Assembly (NCBI GenBank): GCA_017577575.1 | Contig: PKRG01000006.1 | Span: 60,063 to 124,062, forward strand | Source: Acidimicrobiia bacterium | Lineage (GTDB): Bacteria; Actinomycetota; Acidimicrobiia; Spongiisociales; ZC4RG35 | Length of the DNA stretch: 64,000 bases | Direction of reading: 5' to 3' | Shown here: positions 1 through 8,093 of the stretch, piece by piece | How positions within the stretch are numbered: position 1 is the stretch's first letter | Layout of the letters: every line of letters starts with the position of its first letter | Position numbers and translations under genes: made by a program | The notes under the pieces: generated by a model | Seen by the model: only the letters and a program-made list of their open reading frames with translations | Databases searched by the model: none | Told to the model about the DNA's origin: nothing

Positions 1-73
1 AGGAGCTTCGAACCGGGAGGCCCTGGAAGAGGTCGTCGACCACCTGATAGTCGACACCATGACCGGGCTGTGA
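1..73 (+). CDS. 3' end of an unidentified gene, truncated by the window edge
   Basis: An open frame entering from the left edge (reading from base 2) ends with TGA at 71-73 and encodes a tail of 23 residues containing EALEEVVDHLIVDTMTGL. The short amphipathic stretch could be the last helix of a regulator, but nothing identifies the family. It lies upstream of the mrp operon in the same direction, separated by 85 bp that hold a candidate promoter, so it is probably a separate unit. Confidence 0.4.
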   Translation, partial: GASNREALEEVVDHLIVDTMTGL

Positions 74-121
74 GCCGGGCCCCGGTTCGAAACCCAGCGA
101 CGACGCGTAGTCGCCGGTCGC

Positions 122-148
122 GTGACAGCGTCCATCCCGCCCTAGGCT
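122..148 (+). promoter_or_regulatory. Candidate promoter of the mrp operon, near-leaderless
   Basis: A TAGGCT hexamer at 143-148 lies 10 nt before the GTG start of mrpA, with a GTGACA-like -35 at 122-127. The 15-nt spacer is short. No Shine-Dalgarno sequence lies between the hexamer and the GTG, so the mRNA would begin only a few nucleotides before the start codon. The same arrangement recurs at many unit starts in this window. Confidence 0.45.
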
Positions 149-158
149 CCGGTTCGCC

Positions 159-2465
159 GTGATCGCCGTCCTCGCCGTTCACGCCGTCGTCGCCCTGGCG
201 TGTGCCGCCCTCGGCAGACGCCTGGGCCGCCACGTCCTGTTGGTCGGCGCGCTGGCACCGGCTTCCTCACTGGTGTGGCTGGCGACCGGCCCGTCGCCGA
301 CCGAGAAGATCTCCTGGCTGCCGGCGGTCGGGCTGGACCTCGAGCTGCGACTCGACGGGTTCGGGACGCTGATGGTGGCCCTGGTCGGCGGGATCGGGGT
401 TCTCGTCTTCCTCTACGCCTGGCACTATTTCGGGGAGCGCCCCCGGCTCGTCCTGTTCACCTCCTACCTCGTGGGTTTCGCCGGGGCCATGTTCGGCGTG
501 GTGGTCGCCGACAACCTGCTCGTCCTCTACCTGTTCTGGGAGCTGACCTCGATCGCCTCGTACCTGTTGATCGGGTTCGAGGACGAGGAGGGGGTCGCCC
601 GCTCGGCCGCCCTCCAGGCCCTGTTGGTGACGACCCTCGGCGGCCTGGCCATGCTCGCCGGGTTGGTGATGCTGGCCCAGTCGGCGGGCACCTACTCCCT
701 GTCTGGGCTCCTCGGCGGCCCGCCCACCGGGCCCACGGTCGCCCCCGCCCTGGTGCTCGTGCTGTTGGGTGCGTTCACGAAGTCGGCCCAGTTCCCCTTC
801 CACTTCTGGCTGCCGGGAGCGATGACGGCCCCCACCCCGGTCAGCGCCTACCTCCATTCGGCCACCATGGTGAAGGCCGGCATCTACCTGGTCGCCCGGC
901 TGGCGCCGGCGTTCGCCGGCCTCCACGAGTGGTGGAGGCCGCTCGTGTGCGGCGTGGGCGTGGTCACCATGATCTGGAGCGGATGGCGGGCGACCTTCCA
1001 GACCGACCTCAAGCTGATCCTCGCCCAGGGCACCGTCTCCCAGCTCGGGTTCATCATGGCCCTCGTGGGGCTGGGGCTCCCCGAGGCGACGTTCGCCGGT
1101 GTGGCGATGATCCTCGCCCACGCCGTCTTCAAGGCGGCGCTGTTCATGGTGGCCGGGATCGTCGATCACGAGGCAGGCACCCGCGATATCAGGCGTCTCG
1201 GCGACCTCGGCCGGTCGATGCCCGTGGCCGCCGCCGTGGCGGTGGTGGCCGCCGCATCGATGGTCGGGCTCCCTCCCCTCCTCGGGTTCGTGACGAAAGA
1301 GACCGCCCTCGCCAGCCTCCTCTCCGAGGCGGGCTGGCCGGCGACCATCGCCGTGGCGGCGGGATCGATCCTCACGACCGCCTACGCCCTCCGCTTCCTC
1401 GCCGGGGGCTTCACCCGCTACGCCACCGACGACCGCGAGATTGTCGTCGACGAGGCCCACTCCCCCGCCGCCGGGTTCGTGGCCGGCCCGGTGCTCTTGG
1501 CGATCGTGACCATCGTCGCCGGGGTATTCCCCCGTCTCGTCGACGGCCTGGTGGCGGGAGCCGCCGGGGCCCTGGGATCGGAAGGGCACCACCTGGCCCT
1601 CTGGCACGGCTTCAACGTCCCGCTCCTGTTGTCGGCCGCGGCGATCGCCGGCGGGTGGCTGCTGTGGCGGTATCCACCGCGGGCCGTGCAGGAGGCCGCC
1701 GCCCGCCTGCCGCGGGCCAAGATGGTGTACGCCTCGGCGATCGTGGCCCTCAACCGAATCGCCGACCGCGTCACCTCGATCGTCCAGAACGGCTCCTTGC
1801 CGATCTACCTGGGCGTGATCGTCGCCACGGCGGTGATCGGCCCGGGAGTGATCCTGACCCGGGCGTTCAGGTTGCCCGAGAGCCTGATCATCGCCGAGAA
1901 TTCCATCCAGGCAGTCACCGCGCTGCTGGTCTGTGTGGCCGCGATCGGCACCGCCAACGTGAAGCGCCGTCTGGGAGCGGTGCTCTTCCTCAGCGCAGTC
2001 GGATACGGAGTGGCGGTCCTGTTCGTGATCCAGGGAGCCCCGGACCTCGCCCTCACCCAGATGCTGATCGAGACCCTCACCCTCGGCCTGTTCGTGCTCG
2101 TGCTCCACCACCTGCCGACACACTTCGAGAACATCGGGTGGCGACTCCGGCAGGCGAGCCGTCTCATCCTCTCGATCCTCACCGGCGTCACCGCGGGAGC
2201 GTTCGCCTTGTGGGCAGCGGCCAGCCGCCAGGCGGCTCCCCTCAGCGGCGAGTACCTCACGAGATCCCAGCCCGAGGGAGGCGGCGCCAACGTCGTCAAC
2301 GTCATCCTCACCGACTTCCGCGCCTACGACACCCTGGGCGAGATCACCGTGCTCACCGTGGTGGCGCTCGGTGCGGCGGCGCTGATCCTCACCGGCCGCG
2401 GCCGAAGCGAGGTCCCCCACAACGACGAGGAGCTCGTTGGGCAGAAGGGAGGGGACGACAGGTGA
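159..2465 (+). CDS. mrpA: Mrp Na+/H+ antiporter subunit A (MrpA/MnhA)
   Basis: Largest subunit (768 aa) of the multisubunit cation/proton antiporter in the cytoplasmic membrane, related to the NuoL proton channel of complex I. The protein is almost entirely hydrophobic helices. The proton_antipo_M core includes SAQFPFHFWLPGAMTAP near residues 208-224, and the C-terminal third carries the MrpA/MrpB-like extension seen in full-length MrpA (about 800 aa). Start is GTG at 159, preceded by a -10-like hexamer rather than a ribosome-binding site. It is first of seven genes in canonical order A-G, and its TGA overlaps the GTG of mrpB by 4 nt. The complex uses the proton gradient to expel Na+ and supports pH and salt homeostasis. 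Confidence 0.95.
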   Translation: MIAVLAVHAVVALACAALGRRLGRHVLLVGALAPASSLVWLATGPSPTEKISWLPAVGLDLELRLDGFGTLMVALVGGIGVLVFLYAWHYFGERPRLVLFTSYLVGFAGAMFGVVVADNLLVLYLFWELTSIASYLLIGFEDEEGVARSAALQALLVTTLGGLAMLAGLVMLAQSAGTYSLSGLLGGPPTGPTVAPALVLVLLGAFTKSAQFPFHFWLPGAMTAPTPVSAYLHSATMVKAGIYLVARLAPAFAGLHEWWRPLVCGVGVVTMIWSGWRATFQTDLKLILAQGTVSQLGFIMALVGLGLPEATFAGVAMILAHAVFKAALFMVAGIVDHEAGTRDIRRLGDLGRSMPVAAAVAVVAAASMVGLPPLLGFVTKETALASLLSEAGWPATIAVAAGSILTTAYALRFLAGGFTRYATDDREIVVDEAHSPAAGFVAGPVLLAIVTIVAGVFPRLVDGLVAGAAGALGSEGHHLALWHGFNVPLLLSAAAIAGGWLLWRYPPRAVQEAAARLPRAKMVYASAIVALNRIADRVTSIVQNGSLPIYLGVIVATAVIGPGVILTRAFRLPESLIIAENSIQAVTALLVCVAAIGTANVKRRLGAVLFLSAVGYGVAVLFVIQGAPDLALTQMLIETLTLGLFVLVLHHLPTHFENIGWRLRQASRLILSILTGVTAGAFALWAAASRQAAPLSGEYLTRSQPEGGGANVVNVILTDFRAYDTLGEITVLTVVALGAAALILTGRGRSEVPHNDEELVGQKGGDDR

Positions 2466-2893
2466 TCGACCGTTCGCTGATCCTCCAGATGACCGCCGAC
2501 GTCATCATCCGCACCGCCGCCGTCTTCGCGCTGTTCCTCCTCTTCCGGGGCCACAACGCCCCCGGCGGCGGGTTCGTCGCCGGCCTCGTCGTCGTCTCCG
2601 GCCTGGTGATCCGGCTCGTCGCCTCCGGCCGGGTGCGGGCCCGCCAGTCCCTCCCCGCACCACCGGCGACGATCATGGGCCTCGGCCTGGCGCTGGCGTT
2701 GGCGACGGGCATCGCCGGCTGGGTCTGGGGCGACGCCTTCCTCGAAGCGGCCAAGGTGACCCTCGACGTTCCCCTGCTGGGCGAGATGCACATGACCAGC
2801 GCCCTCCTCTTCGACATCGGCGTGTTCATGGTGGTGATCGGGGTCGGCACGGCCCTGGTGCTGGCTCTGGCTGAGACGGAGAACGGCCCGTGA
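2462..2893 (+). CDS. mrpB: Mrp antiporter subunit B (MrpB/MnhB)
   Basis: 143-aa membrane subunit with about four hydrophobic segments and the family signature FRGHNAPGGGFVAGL near residues 24-38. It starts with GTG inside the stop region of mrpA (GTGA overlap) and ends in a second GTGA overlap with mrpC, so it is translationally coupled on both sides. In the Mrp complex MrpB packs against the C-terminal part of MrpA. Having a separate mrpB beside a full-length MrpA is the normal seven-gene (group 1) arrangement. Confidence 0.93.
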   Translation: MIDRSLILQMTADVIIRTAAVFALFLLFRGHNAPGGGFVAGLVVVSGLVIRLVASGRVRARQSLPAPPATIMGLGLALALATGIAGWVWGDAFLEAAKVTLDVPLLGEMHMTSALLFDIGVFMVVIGVGTALVLALAETENGP

Positions 2894-3294
2894 TCGTTCT
2901 GGCCCTCGCGCTCACGGTGGCGGTGCTCTACGCAGCAGGCACCTACCTGCTGTTCCAGCGCAACCTGAGCCGCATCGTCATCGGCCTGGCGCTCCTGACC
3001 CATGGGGCGAACCTGTTGCTGCTCCTCGCCGGCGGCAGGGCTGGCCGCCCCCCGATCGTCGGCGCCGAGGGCGGGCCGGCGGCAGATCCCGTCCCGCAGG
3101 CACTGGCCTTGACCGCCATCGTCATCACCTTCGGCTCCACCGCCTTCCTGCTCGCCCTCGCCTATCGCAGCTGGCTGTTGACCCGATCCGACGAGGTGGA
3201 AGACGACGTCGAGGACGTGCGGATCGCCACCATGACCGCCCTCCGCGAACGGGAAGCCGAAGAAGAGATCGTCGTCGACGAGGAGGCTTCGTAG
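2890..3294 (+). CDS. mrpC: Mrp antiporter subunit C (MrpC/MnhC, NuoK-like)
   Basis: 134-aa NuoK-like subunit with three transmembrane helices, including the family pattern LLTHGANLLLL near residues 35-45 and QALALTAIVITFGSTAFLLAL near 70-90. The C-terminus is an unusually acidic cytoplasmic tail (DEVEDDVEDV and EAEEEIVVDEEAS). Starts with GTG overlapping the mrpB stop. The TAG stop is immediately followed by the ATG of mrpD with no spacer. Confidence 0.93.
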   Translation: MIVLALALTVAVLYAAGTYLLFQRNLSRIVIGLALLTHGANLLLLLAGGRAGRPPIVGAEGGPAADPVPQALALTAIVITFGSTAFLLALAYRSWLLTRSDEVEDDVEDVRIATMTALREREAEEEIVVDEEAS

Positions 3295-4782
3295 ATGACG
3301 CCGCTCCTCCCGGTGATCGTCCCGTTCGGAGCCGCCGCGATCTCCCTGGCCCTGGGACGCCGCCACGCCCTGCGGCGCAGCCTCGGCGTGCTCGCCCTGG
3401 TCGCCAACCTGGTCGCCTCGGTCCTCCTGCTGCAGGAGGTGAGAGACGGTTCGGTCGTCACGGTCGTGGTGGGCGACTGGCCGGCGCCGATCGGCATCTC
3501 GGTCGTGGTGGACCTGTTCTCGGCGATCATGCTGTCGGTCGCCTCGCTGATGCTGCTGGCCGTCTTCGTCTACGCCATCGGCTCCTCCCGCACCGACGAC
3601 ACCACCCTCTTCTTCCACCCCGTCTACCTGTTGCTCGCCTCGGGCGTGTCGGCTTCGTTCGTCACCGGGGACCTCTTCAACCTGTTCGTGGCGTTCGAGA
3701 TGACGCTGGTGTGCAGCTACGTCCTCATCACCCTCGGCGGGTCGAAGCCCCAGGTGCGCCACGGCACCACCTACGTGGTCATCAGCCTGCTGGCCTCCAC
3801 CTTGTTCGTCACCGCCGTGGGCCTGGTCTACGCCGCCACGGGGACCGTCAACATGGCCGACCTCGCCGTCAAGCTCCAGGCCATCGACCCCGCCCTCCGT
3901 GAGGCCCTGAGCGTGCTGTTCCTCGTGGTCTTCGGGATCAAGGCGGCCATCTTCCCGCTGTTCTTCTGGCTGCCGGACTCGTATCCGACGGCTGCCGCCC
4001 CCGTCACCGCCATATTCGCCGGCCTGCTGACGAAAGTCGGCGTCTACGCCATCGTCCGCTCCCAGACCCTTCTGTTCTCCCAGGACACCCACTCCACGCT
4101 GCTTCTGGCGACAGCCGCGCTGACCATGACGGTGGGGGTCCTCGGCGCCATCGCCCAGGACGACGTGAAGCGGATCCTCAGCTTCCACATCGTGAGCCAG
4201 ATCGGCTACATGATCTTCGGGCTGGGCCTGTTCACCGTCGCCGGCTTGGCGGCGACCGTGTTCTACGTCGTCCACCACATCCTCATCAAGACCACCCTGT
4301 TCATGGTGGGCGGCCTCATCGAGGAGCGCACCGGGACCGCGGCTCTCCGTCGCTTGGGCGGGATGCTCCACACCAGCCCGTTCCTCGCCGCCTTGTTCCT
4401 GATCCCCGCCCTCAGCCTCGCCGGGGTGCCTCCCCTGTCCGGCTTCGTCGCCAAACTGACGCTGATCCAGAGCGGCCTCGAAGTCGGCGCCTACATGACC
4501 GTCTCCGTCGCCCTCTTCGTCAGCATCCTGACCCTGTTCTCCATGACCAAGATCTGGGCCGGCGTGTTCTGGGGAGCCCCCGAGGCGCCACCGCCCATGC
4601 CCGAGGGGCTGGAGAGCTCCCGCCCCCGGTTCCCGCCCCTGATGGTCGGCTCCACCGCCGCGCTGGTGGCTGCAAGCCTGCTGTTCGTGGTGGCCGCCGC
4701 GCCCCTGTACCAGCTGGGTCAGCGGGCCGCCGAGTTCCTGTTCGAGCCGGCCCAGTACGTGGAGGCGGTGCTGGGGCCATGA
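3295..4782 (+). CDS. mrpD: Mrp antiporter subunit D (MrpD/MnhD, NuoM/N-like)
   Basis: 495-aa polytopic protein of the proton_antipo_M family, homologous to NuoN/NuoM. Near residues 222-238 it carries PLFFWLPDSYPTAAAPV, including the helix that bears the transport lysine in this family, followed by LTKVGVYAIVRSQT. The DDVKRILSFHIVSQIGYM motif is at about 285-302. The ATG directly abuts the mrpC stop and the end overlaps mrpE in ATGA. MrpA and MrpD are the two putative ion-translocating subunits. Confidence 0.94.
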   Translation: MTPLLPVIVPFGAAAISLALGRRHALRRSLGVLALVANLVASVLLLQEVRDGSVVTVVVGDWPAPIGISVVVDLFSAIMLSVASLMLLAVFVYAIGSSRTDDTTLFFHPVYLLLASGVSASFVTGDLFNLFVAFEMTLVCSYVLITLGGSKPQVRHGTTYVVISLLASTLFVTAVGLVYAATGTVNMADLAVKLQAIDPALREALSVLFLVVFGIKAAIFPLFFWLPDSYPTAAAPVTAIFAGLLTKVGVYAIVRSQTLLFSQDTHSTLLLATAALTMTVGVLGAIAQDDVKRILSFHIVSQIGYMIFGLGLFTVAGLAATVFYVVHHILIKTTLFMVGGLIEERTGTAALRRLGGMLHTSPFLAALFLIPALSLAGVPPLSGFVAKLTLIQSGLEVGAYMTVSVALFVSILTLFSMTKIWAGVFWGAPEAPPPMPEGLESSRPRFPPLMVGSTAALVAASLLFVVAAAPLYQLGQRAAEFLFEPAQYVEAVLGP

Positions 4783-5300
4783 GACGTCTCGCCGCCGCCA
4801 TCGTCTGGCTCACCGCAGTGTGGGTCGCCCTCTGGGAGGACGTGACGTGGGCCAACGTGTTGTCCGGGGCCCTGATCGCCTTCCTCATCACCCGTCGCAT
4901 CCGCGTGGTGCCGTCGAGAGTCCGTCATCGTGTCCGCCCCCGGGCTTTCCTCGCTCTGGTCTTGTACTTCGTGCGCGAGTTGATCAAGGCGTCCCTGATC
5001 GTCGCCTGGGAAGTGATCACTCCGGGCACCCGCATCAACCCGGCGGTGGTGTCGGTACGTCTCCGCACCCGGTCGCCTTTCGTGGCCACGACCGTGGCCA
5101 ACCTGAACTCGCTCACCCCTGGCACCCTCACCCTGGAGCTCGACGAGGAGACCATGACCCTCTTCATCCATGTGCTCCATCTCGAGTCCATCCAGGCGAG
5201 CCGCCGCGCCATCCACCACCTCGAGGCCCTGGTGATGGCCGCGTTTCCCGTCAGGGGAGAGCTCCAAGCCGAGCAAGCCGAGGAACAGGAGGTGGCCTGA
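4779..5300 (+). CDS. mrpE: Mrp antiporter subunit E (MrpE/MnhE)
   Basis: 173-aa subunit with two or three N-terminal hydrophobic segments and a soluble C-terminal half containing NLNSLTPGTLTLELDEE, the typical MrpE segment, at about residues 108-124. Starts with ATG in an ATGA overlap with mrpD. Its TGA shares one base with the ATG of mrpF. The C-terminus is acidic and glutamine-rich. MrpE is needed for assembly of the antiporter in other bacteria. Confidence 0.92.
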   Translation: MRRLAAAIVWLTAVWVALWEDVTWANVLSGALIAFLITRRIRVVPSRVRHRVRPRAFLALVLYFVRELIKASLIVAWEVITPGTRINPAVVSVRLRTRSPFVATTVANLNSLTPGTLTLELDEETMTLFIHVLHLESIQASRRAIHHLEALVMAAFPVRGELQAEQAEEQEVA

Positions 5301-5569
5301 TGCTCCAGACCAGCACCACGATCGCCCTGGTGGCCCTGTCGGTGGCTGCCGCCTTGTGCATCCTGCGGATGTCCCGGCGCGGCAGCTCGCTGCCCGACCG
5401 CGTGTTGGCCCTCGACTCGCTGCTGGTGATCATCGTGATGGGCCTGGCGGTCCTCGCCGCCCGCACGGGCCAGAGCCTCTACCTGGACATCATGGTCGTC
5501 GCCTCGCTGCTCGGTTTCACCGGCACGACCCTGGTGTCGGGCTTCGTGGAGAGGAGGGGGGCCCGGTGA
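5300..5569 (+). CDS. mrpF: Mrp antiporter subunit F (MrpF/MnhF)
   Basis: 89-aa membrane subunit with three helices and the family motif LPDRVLALDSLLVI near residues 31-44. The start ATG at 5300 shares its A with the mrpE stop. The end overlaps mrpG in GTGA. Length is normal for MrpF (about 90 aa). Confidence 0.92.
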   Translation: MLQTSTTIALVALSVAAALCILRMSRRGSSLPDRVLALDSLLVIIVMGLAVLAARTGQSLYLDIMVVASLLGFTGTTLVSGFVERRGAR

Positions 5570-5913
5570 TCGAGGCGGCGGCGTCCATCCTGATCCTGGC
5601 CGGCTCGGGACTGGCTCTGATCGCGGCGTTCGGGCTCCAACGCTTCCGGGACGTCTTCGCCCGCATGCACGTGGCCACGAAACCGGCCAGCCTGGGCATG
5701 GCGCTGACGTTGTCCGGGGCGGTGATCGCCATGGCCGGGGTCGGCCACACCACCAAGCTGATCCTGGTGATCCTCTTCCAGTACCTCACTGCCCCGATCA
5801 GCGCCCATATGATCGGCCGGGCGACCTTCCGGGCCGGGACCGAAATGGACCCGGAGACGAACTTCGACGAGCTGGCGAGCCGGATCCGTCCCCGTCCCCG
5901 CCAGTCCGCCTGA
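5566..5913 (+). CDS. mrpG: Mrp antiporter subunit G (MrpG/MnhG)
   Basis: 115-aa last subunit of the Mrp complex, with three hydrophobic helices and the signature LQRFRDVFARMHVATKPASLG near residues 24-44. Starts with GTG overlapping the mrpF stop. The stop codon is only 2 nt from the stop of the convergent DAHP synthase gene, leaving no room for a terminator between the two units. Confidence 0.92.
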   Translation: MIEAAASILILAGSGLALIAAFGLQRFRDVFARMHVATKPASLGMALTLSGAVIAMAGVGHTTKLILVILFQYLTAPISAHMIGRATFRAGTEMDPETNFDELASRIRPRPRQSA

Positions 5914-5915
5914 CA

Positions 5916-6980
5916 TCAGGACACGGCGGCCGACTGCTCGGAAGACCGCATGTCGTGCTGGAGCCGGCGCGACTCGGCGAGGACCAGCTCGAACAGCTTG
6001 ACGACGTGGTCCACGTCGAGCCCCAGGTGACGCGCCTCTTCGCGGACCACGTCGAGCAGCTCGCTCTCCCGGTCGGGGATGTGCACCGGAAGTCCCCGGG
6101 CCTGCTTCACCCGGCCGATCTCCAGCGACAGGGCCTGACGACGGGCGAGCAGGCGCACGATCTGGCGATCGATCTGGTCGATGTGGCGCCGCACCCGGGA
6201 GATGCCGAGGCTGGTCATGAGGTCCTCGAAGGCGCCGATGCCGATCTGGGCCTGGGAGGACTGGGCCACCTCTGGATTGGGGTGCACCTCGATGATCACG
6301 CCGTCGGCGCCGACGCCCTGGGCGGCGAGCGCCAGAGGCTTCACGCGCAGCGGACCGCCGGCGCTGTGGGATGGATCGACCATCACCGGAAGATGGGTCG
6401 TTTCCTTGAGGGCGGGGACGGCGCCGATGTCGAGGGTGTCCGCCCCCACCGTGCCGAAGGTGCGGATGCCGCGCTCGACCAGCACCACGTCGTCGTTGCC
6501 TTCGGCCAGGAGGTACTCCGCCGCCCACAGCCACTCGTCGATGGTGGCCGAGGGGCCGCGGCGCAGGAGCACGGGCATGCCCGACCGGCCCGCCTCGCGC
6601 AGCAGCTCGAAGTCCTGCATGTTGCCGGAGGCGATCTCCAACATGTCGACCTTCCCGGCCACCTTCTCGACGTGAGACGCCTCGAGCACCTGGGTGACCG
6701 TGGGCAGCTCGACCTCCTCGCCGGCGGCGACGAGCATGTCCACCGCCTCCTCACCCAGCCCGCGGAACCCGTACGGAGAGGAGGTCGACTTCCAGGCGCC
6801 ACCGCGGAGCATGGCGGCCCCGCATTCGGCCACCGACTGGGCGACGGCGCGGATCTGCTCCTCCGATTCGATGGCGCAGGGGCCGGCGATGACCGGGAAA
6901 GCGTCGAACCCGATGCGGACGTGCCCGACGGCGACGACTGTCTTCGGTTTCCCTGGGGTCTTGTTTGCCTTGCGCTCCAT
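5916..6980 (-). CDS. DAHP synthase (AroF/KDPG-aldolase-like class) fused to a C-terminal chorismate mutase
   Basis: 354-aa bifunctional enzyme. Residues about 15-263 form a 3-deoxy-D-arabino-heptulosonate-7-phosphate synthase: VIAGPCAIES, MLRGGAWKSTSSPYGFRGLG, LLRRGPSATIDEWLWAAEYL and LPVMVDPSHSAGG are substrate- and metal-binding motifs. Residues about 264-345 form an all-helical AroQ chorismate mutase (RRHIDQIDRQIVRLLARRQ, then ESELLDVVREEARHLGL). It would therefore catalyse both entry to the shikimate pathway and the chorismate-to-prephenate step. Such fusions allow prephenate or Tyr/Phe feedback through the mutase domain. The ATG at 6980 has AGGAG 7 nt upstream. The leader holds a Phe/Tyr-rich peptide and a terminator hairpin (separate entries). 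A second DAHP synthase lies at 31.8 kb. Confidence 0.93.
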   Translation of the reverse strand: MERKANKTPGKPKTVVAVGHVRIGFDAFPVIAGPCAIESEEQIRAVAQSVAECGAAMLRGGAWKSTSSPYGFRGLGEEAVDMLVAAGEEVELPTVTQVLEASHVEKVAGKVDMLEIASGNMQDFELLREAGRSGMPVLLRRGPSATIDEWLWAAEYLLAEGNDDVVLVERGIRTFGTVGADTLDIGAVPALKETTHLPVMVDPSHSAGGPLRVKPLALAAQGVGADGVIIEVHPNPEVAQSSQAQIGIGAFEDLMTSLGISRVRRHIDQIDRQIVRLLARRQALSLEIGRVKQARGLPVHIPDRESELLDVVREEARHLGLDVDHVVKLFELVLAESRRLQHDMRSSEQSAAVS

Positions 6981-7013
6981 GGTCTTCTCCTGTCGAAGAC
7001 GCCCCGGGAATCC

Positions 7014-7042
7014 AAGAAACCCGGAGCGTCCGGCTCCGGGTT
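7014..7042 (-). terminator. Attenuator (rho-independent terminator hairpin) in the DAHPS-CM leader
   Basis: On the minus strand a perfect 10-bp stem AACCCGGAGC/GCTCCGGGTT (arms 7033-7042 and 7018-7027) closes a 5-nt loop. It is followed by a U-rich run (UUUCUU including the last stem bases) at about 7019-7014, 33 nt before the DAHPS-CM start codon. The 5' arm AACCCGG is complementary to CCGGGTT at the end of the leader peptide gene (7081-7087), giving a competing 7-bp antiterminator. A ribosome reaching the leader stop codon would mask that segment and let the terminator form. A ribosome stalled on the Phe/Tyr codons would leave it free. Confidence 0.75.
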
Positions 7043-7078
7043 GCTGTGGTGGGTGCTGAGCTCCTTCAGGCCATCACG

Positions 7079-7135
7079 TCAACCCGGGCCGGGCCCGGTA
7101 AAGACGAAATAGCCGAAGAAGCGCCGCTTGGACAT
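7079..7135 (-). CDS. Phe/Tyr-rich leader peptide (18 aa) for attenuation
   Basis: A short reading frame encodes MSKRRFFGYFVFTGPGPG followed by TGA. Four of its residues 6-12 are Phe and one is Tyr, the codon clustering expected for transcription attenuation by charged tRNA-Phe (and possibly tRNA-Tyr). It lies 98 nt upstream of a DAHP synthase-chorismate mutase gene, which makes the precursor of Phe and Tyr. Its last codons overlap the segment that pairs with the terminator's 5' arm. No Shine-Dalgarno is visible, but a -10 hexamer sits 10 nt before the ATG, so the mRNA is probably near-leaderless. The peptide itself likely has no function. Confidence 0.75.
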   Translation of the reverse strand: MSKRRFFGYFVFTGPGPG

Positions 7136-7145
7136 GTGGGCCGCG

Positions 7146-7174
7146 AGTGTACGACCAAAGCCTTACTGCCGCAA
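7146..7174 (-). promoter_or_regulatory. Promoter of the DAHPS-CM leader
   Basis: On the minus strand TTGCGG (7174-7169) and TACACT (7151-7146) are separated by exactly 17 nt. The -10 element ends 10 nt before the leader-peptide ATG, so transcription would start about 3-5 nt upstream of it. The promoter sits in the gap after the stop codon of the lgt-like gene, which makes the biosynthetic gene an independent unit. Confidence 0.6.
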
Positions 7175-7181
7175 CACCGCG

Positions 7182-8093
7182 TCAGTCGACCTCTTGGAGG
7201 CTTCCCGGTCCTGATTCCGCCGCGACCTCAGGGCGGGACCAGCGCCCCACCACCCACATCATGATCAGGCCTCCCACCCCGGCGGCGAGCCCCGACAGCT
7301 GATTCCAGGTGAAGGGGCCGACGGTCGCATCTCCCAGGCCGTAGCGCAGCGAGTCCAAGAGGAACCGCTGGAACCCGTACCAGGCGACCCACAGGAAGAA
7401 GAGCCTCCCTGCCGGCAGCCGGAACCGGCGAGCGACCAGGTAGAGCACGCCGAGGAGGATGGCGGCGCCGATCATGTCGTAGGCGGCGACGTGGTGGTAG
7501 ATCCCGTCCTGGACGGGGGCGGTGATCGGAAGGTCGGGAACCGGGCAGTATCCGCTGGGCAGCGCCTCGGCGGCGGTGCACTCGAGGATGTCGTGCTGGG
7601 GAGCGAGGTCGTAGCCGGGCTTGACGCCGTAGCCCCAGGCGGCGGTGGTGGGCCGCCCCAGGTGCTCGACGATGGCGAGGTCGCCGATACGCCCCACCAC
7701 CGTCCCCAGCGCCAGCCCGAAAGCAGAGGCGTCGAGGGTAGGCAGCACCGGCAGATCGAGGCGGCGTATGCGCAACAACCCGCCCACGATGCCGCCGACG
7801 AAACCTCCCATGATCGAGAAATTCCCACCGAGCGGGGCGAGGGCGTCGAGCAGGGGCACGCCGGCGAGGAGGGCTGCCGGGGTGGTCAGGTAACGAGCGC
7901 CGATCAGGGCGCCGATCAGCCCCCAGGTCAGAGCCGACTGGTACGCCTCCGTGTCGAGACCGCGCCGGTGCACCTCCTTCGTCGCCACCCACGCACCGAC
8001 CATGAAGCCGATGGCAGCGAAGGCCCCGTGGAGGGACAGGGTGAGAGGGCCGACGTCGAAGAGGGGGATGGGGGGATAGGAGATGGCGGCCAT
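7182..8093 (-). CDS. Prolipoprotein diacylglyceryl transferase (Lgt) family protein lacking canonical catalytic residues
   Basis: 303-aa polytopic membrane protein with the Lgt fold: about seven hydrophobic segments, GARYLTTP, NFSIMGGFVGG, GRIGDLAIVEHLGRPTTAAWG and a C-terminal GRLFFLWVAWYGFQRFLLDSLR. In E. coli Lgt the sequence around His103 reads SFHGG and the signature reads GRIANFINGELWGR. Here the His position is Met (SIMGG) and the signature Asn146 is Asp, while the Arg, Glu and Gly positions are retained. It may therefore be a paralogue with changed chemistry rather than the housekeeping Lgt. The ATG at 8093 shares its A with the stop of the 33-aa gene upstream. That gene and ctaB precede it in one coupled operon. 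Confidence 0.75.
   Translation of the reverse strand: MAAISYPPIPLFDVGPLTLSLHGAFAAIGFMVGAWVATKEVHRRGLDTEAYQSALTWGLIGALIGARYLTTPAALLAGVPLLDALAPLGGNFSIMGGFVGGIVGGLLRIRRLDLPVLPTLDASAFGLALGTVVGRIGDLAIVEHLGRPTTAAWGYGVKPGYDLAPQHDILECTAAEALPSGYCPVPDLPITAPVQDGIYHHVAAYDMIGAAILLGVLYLVARRFRLPAGRLFFLWVAWYGFQRFLLDSLRYGLGDATVGPFTWNQLSGLAAGVGGLIMMWVVGRWSRPEVAAESGPGSLQEVD

Noticed and set aside
80..105. GGTTCGAAA near the left edge looking like a tRNA T-loop
   Set aside because: No acceptor stem, D-arm or anticodon arm can be formed around it.
267..2420. A 717-codon open frame on the minus strand across mrpA, and similar long frames across other genes
   Set aside because: High third-position GC keeps the opposite frames open. 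The products are rich in Arg, His, Asp and Gly with no domain, whereas the plus strand encodes clear MrpA.
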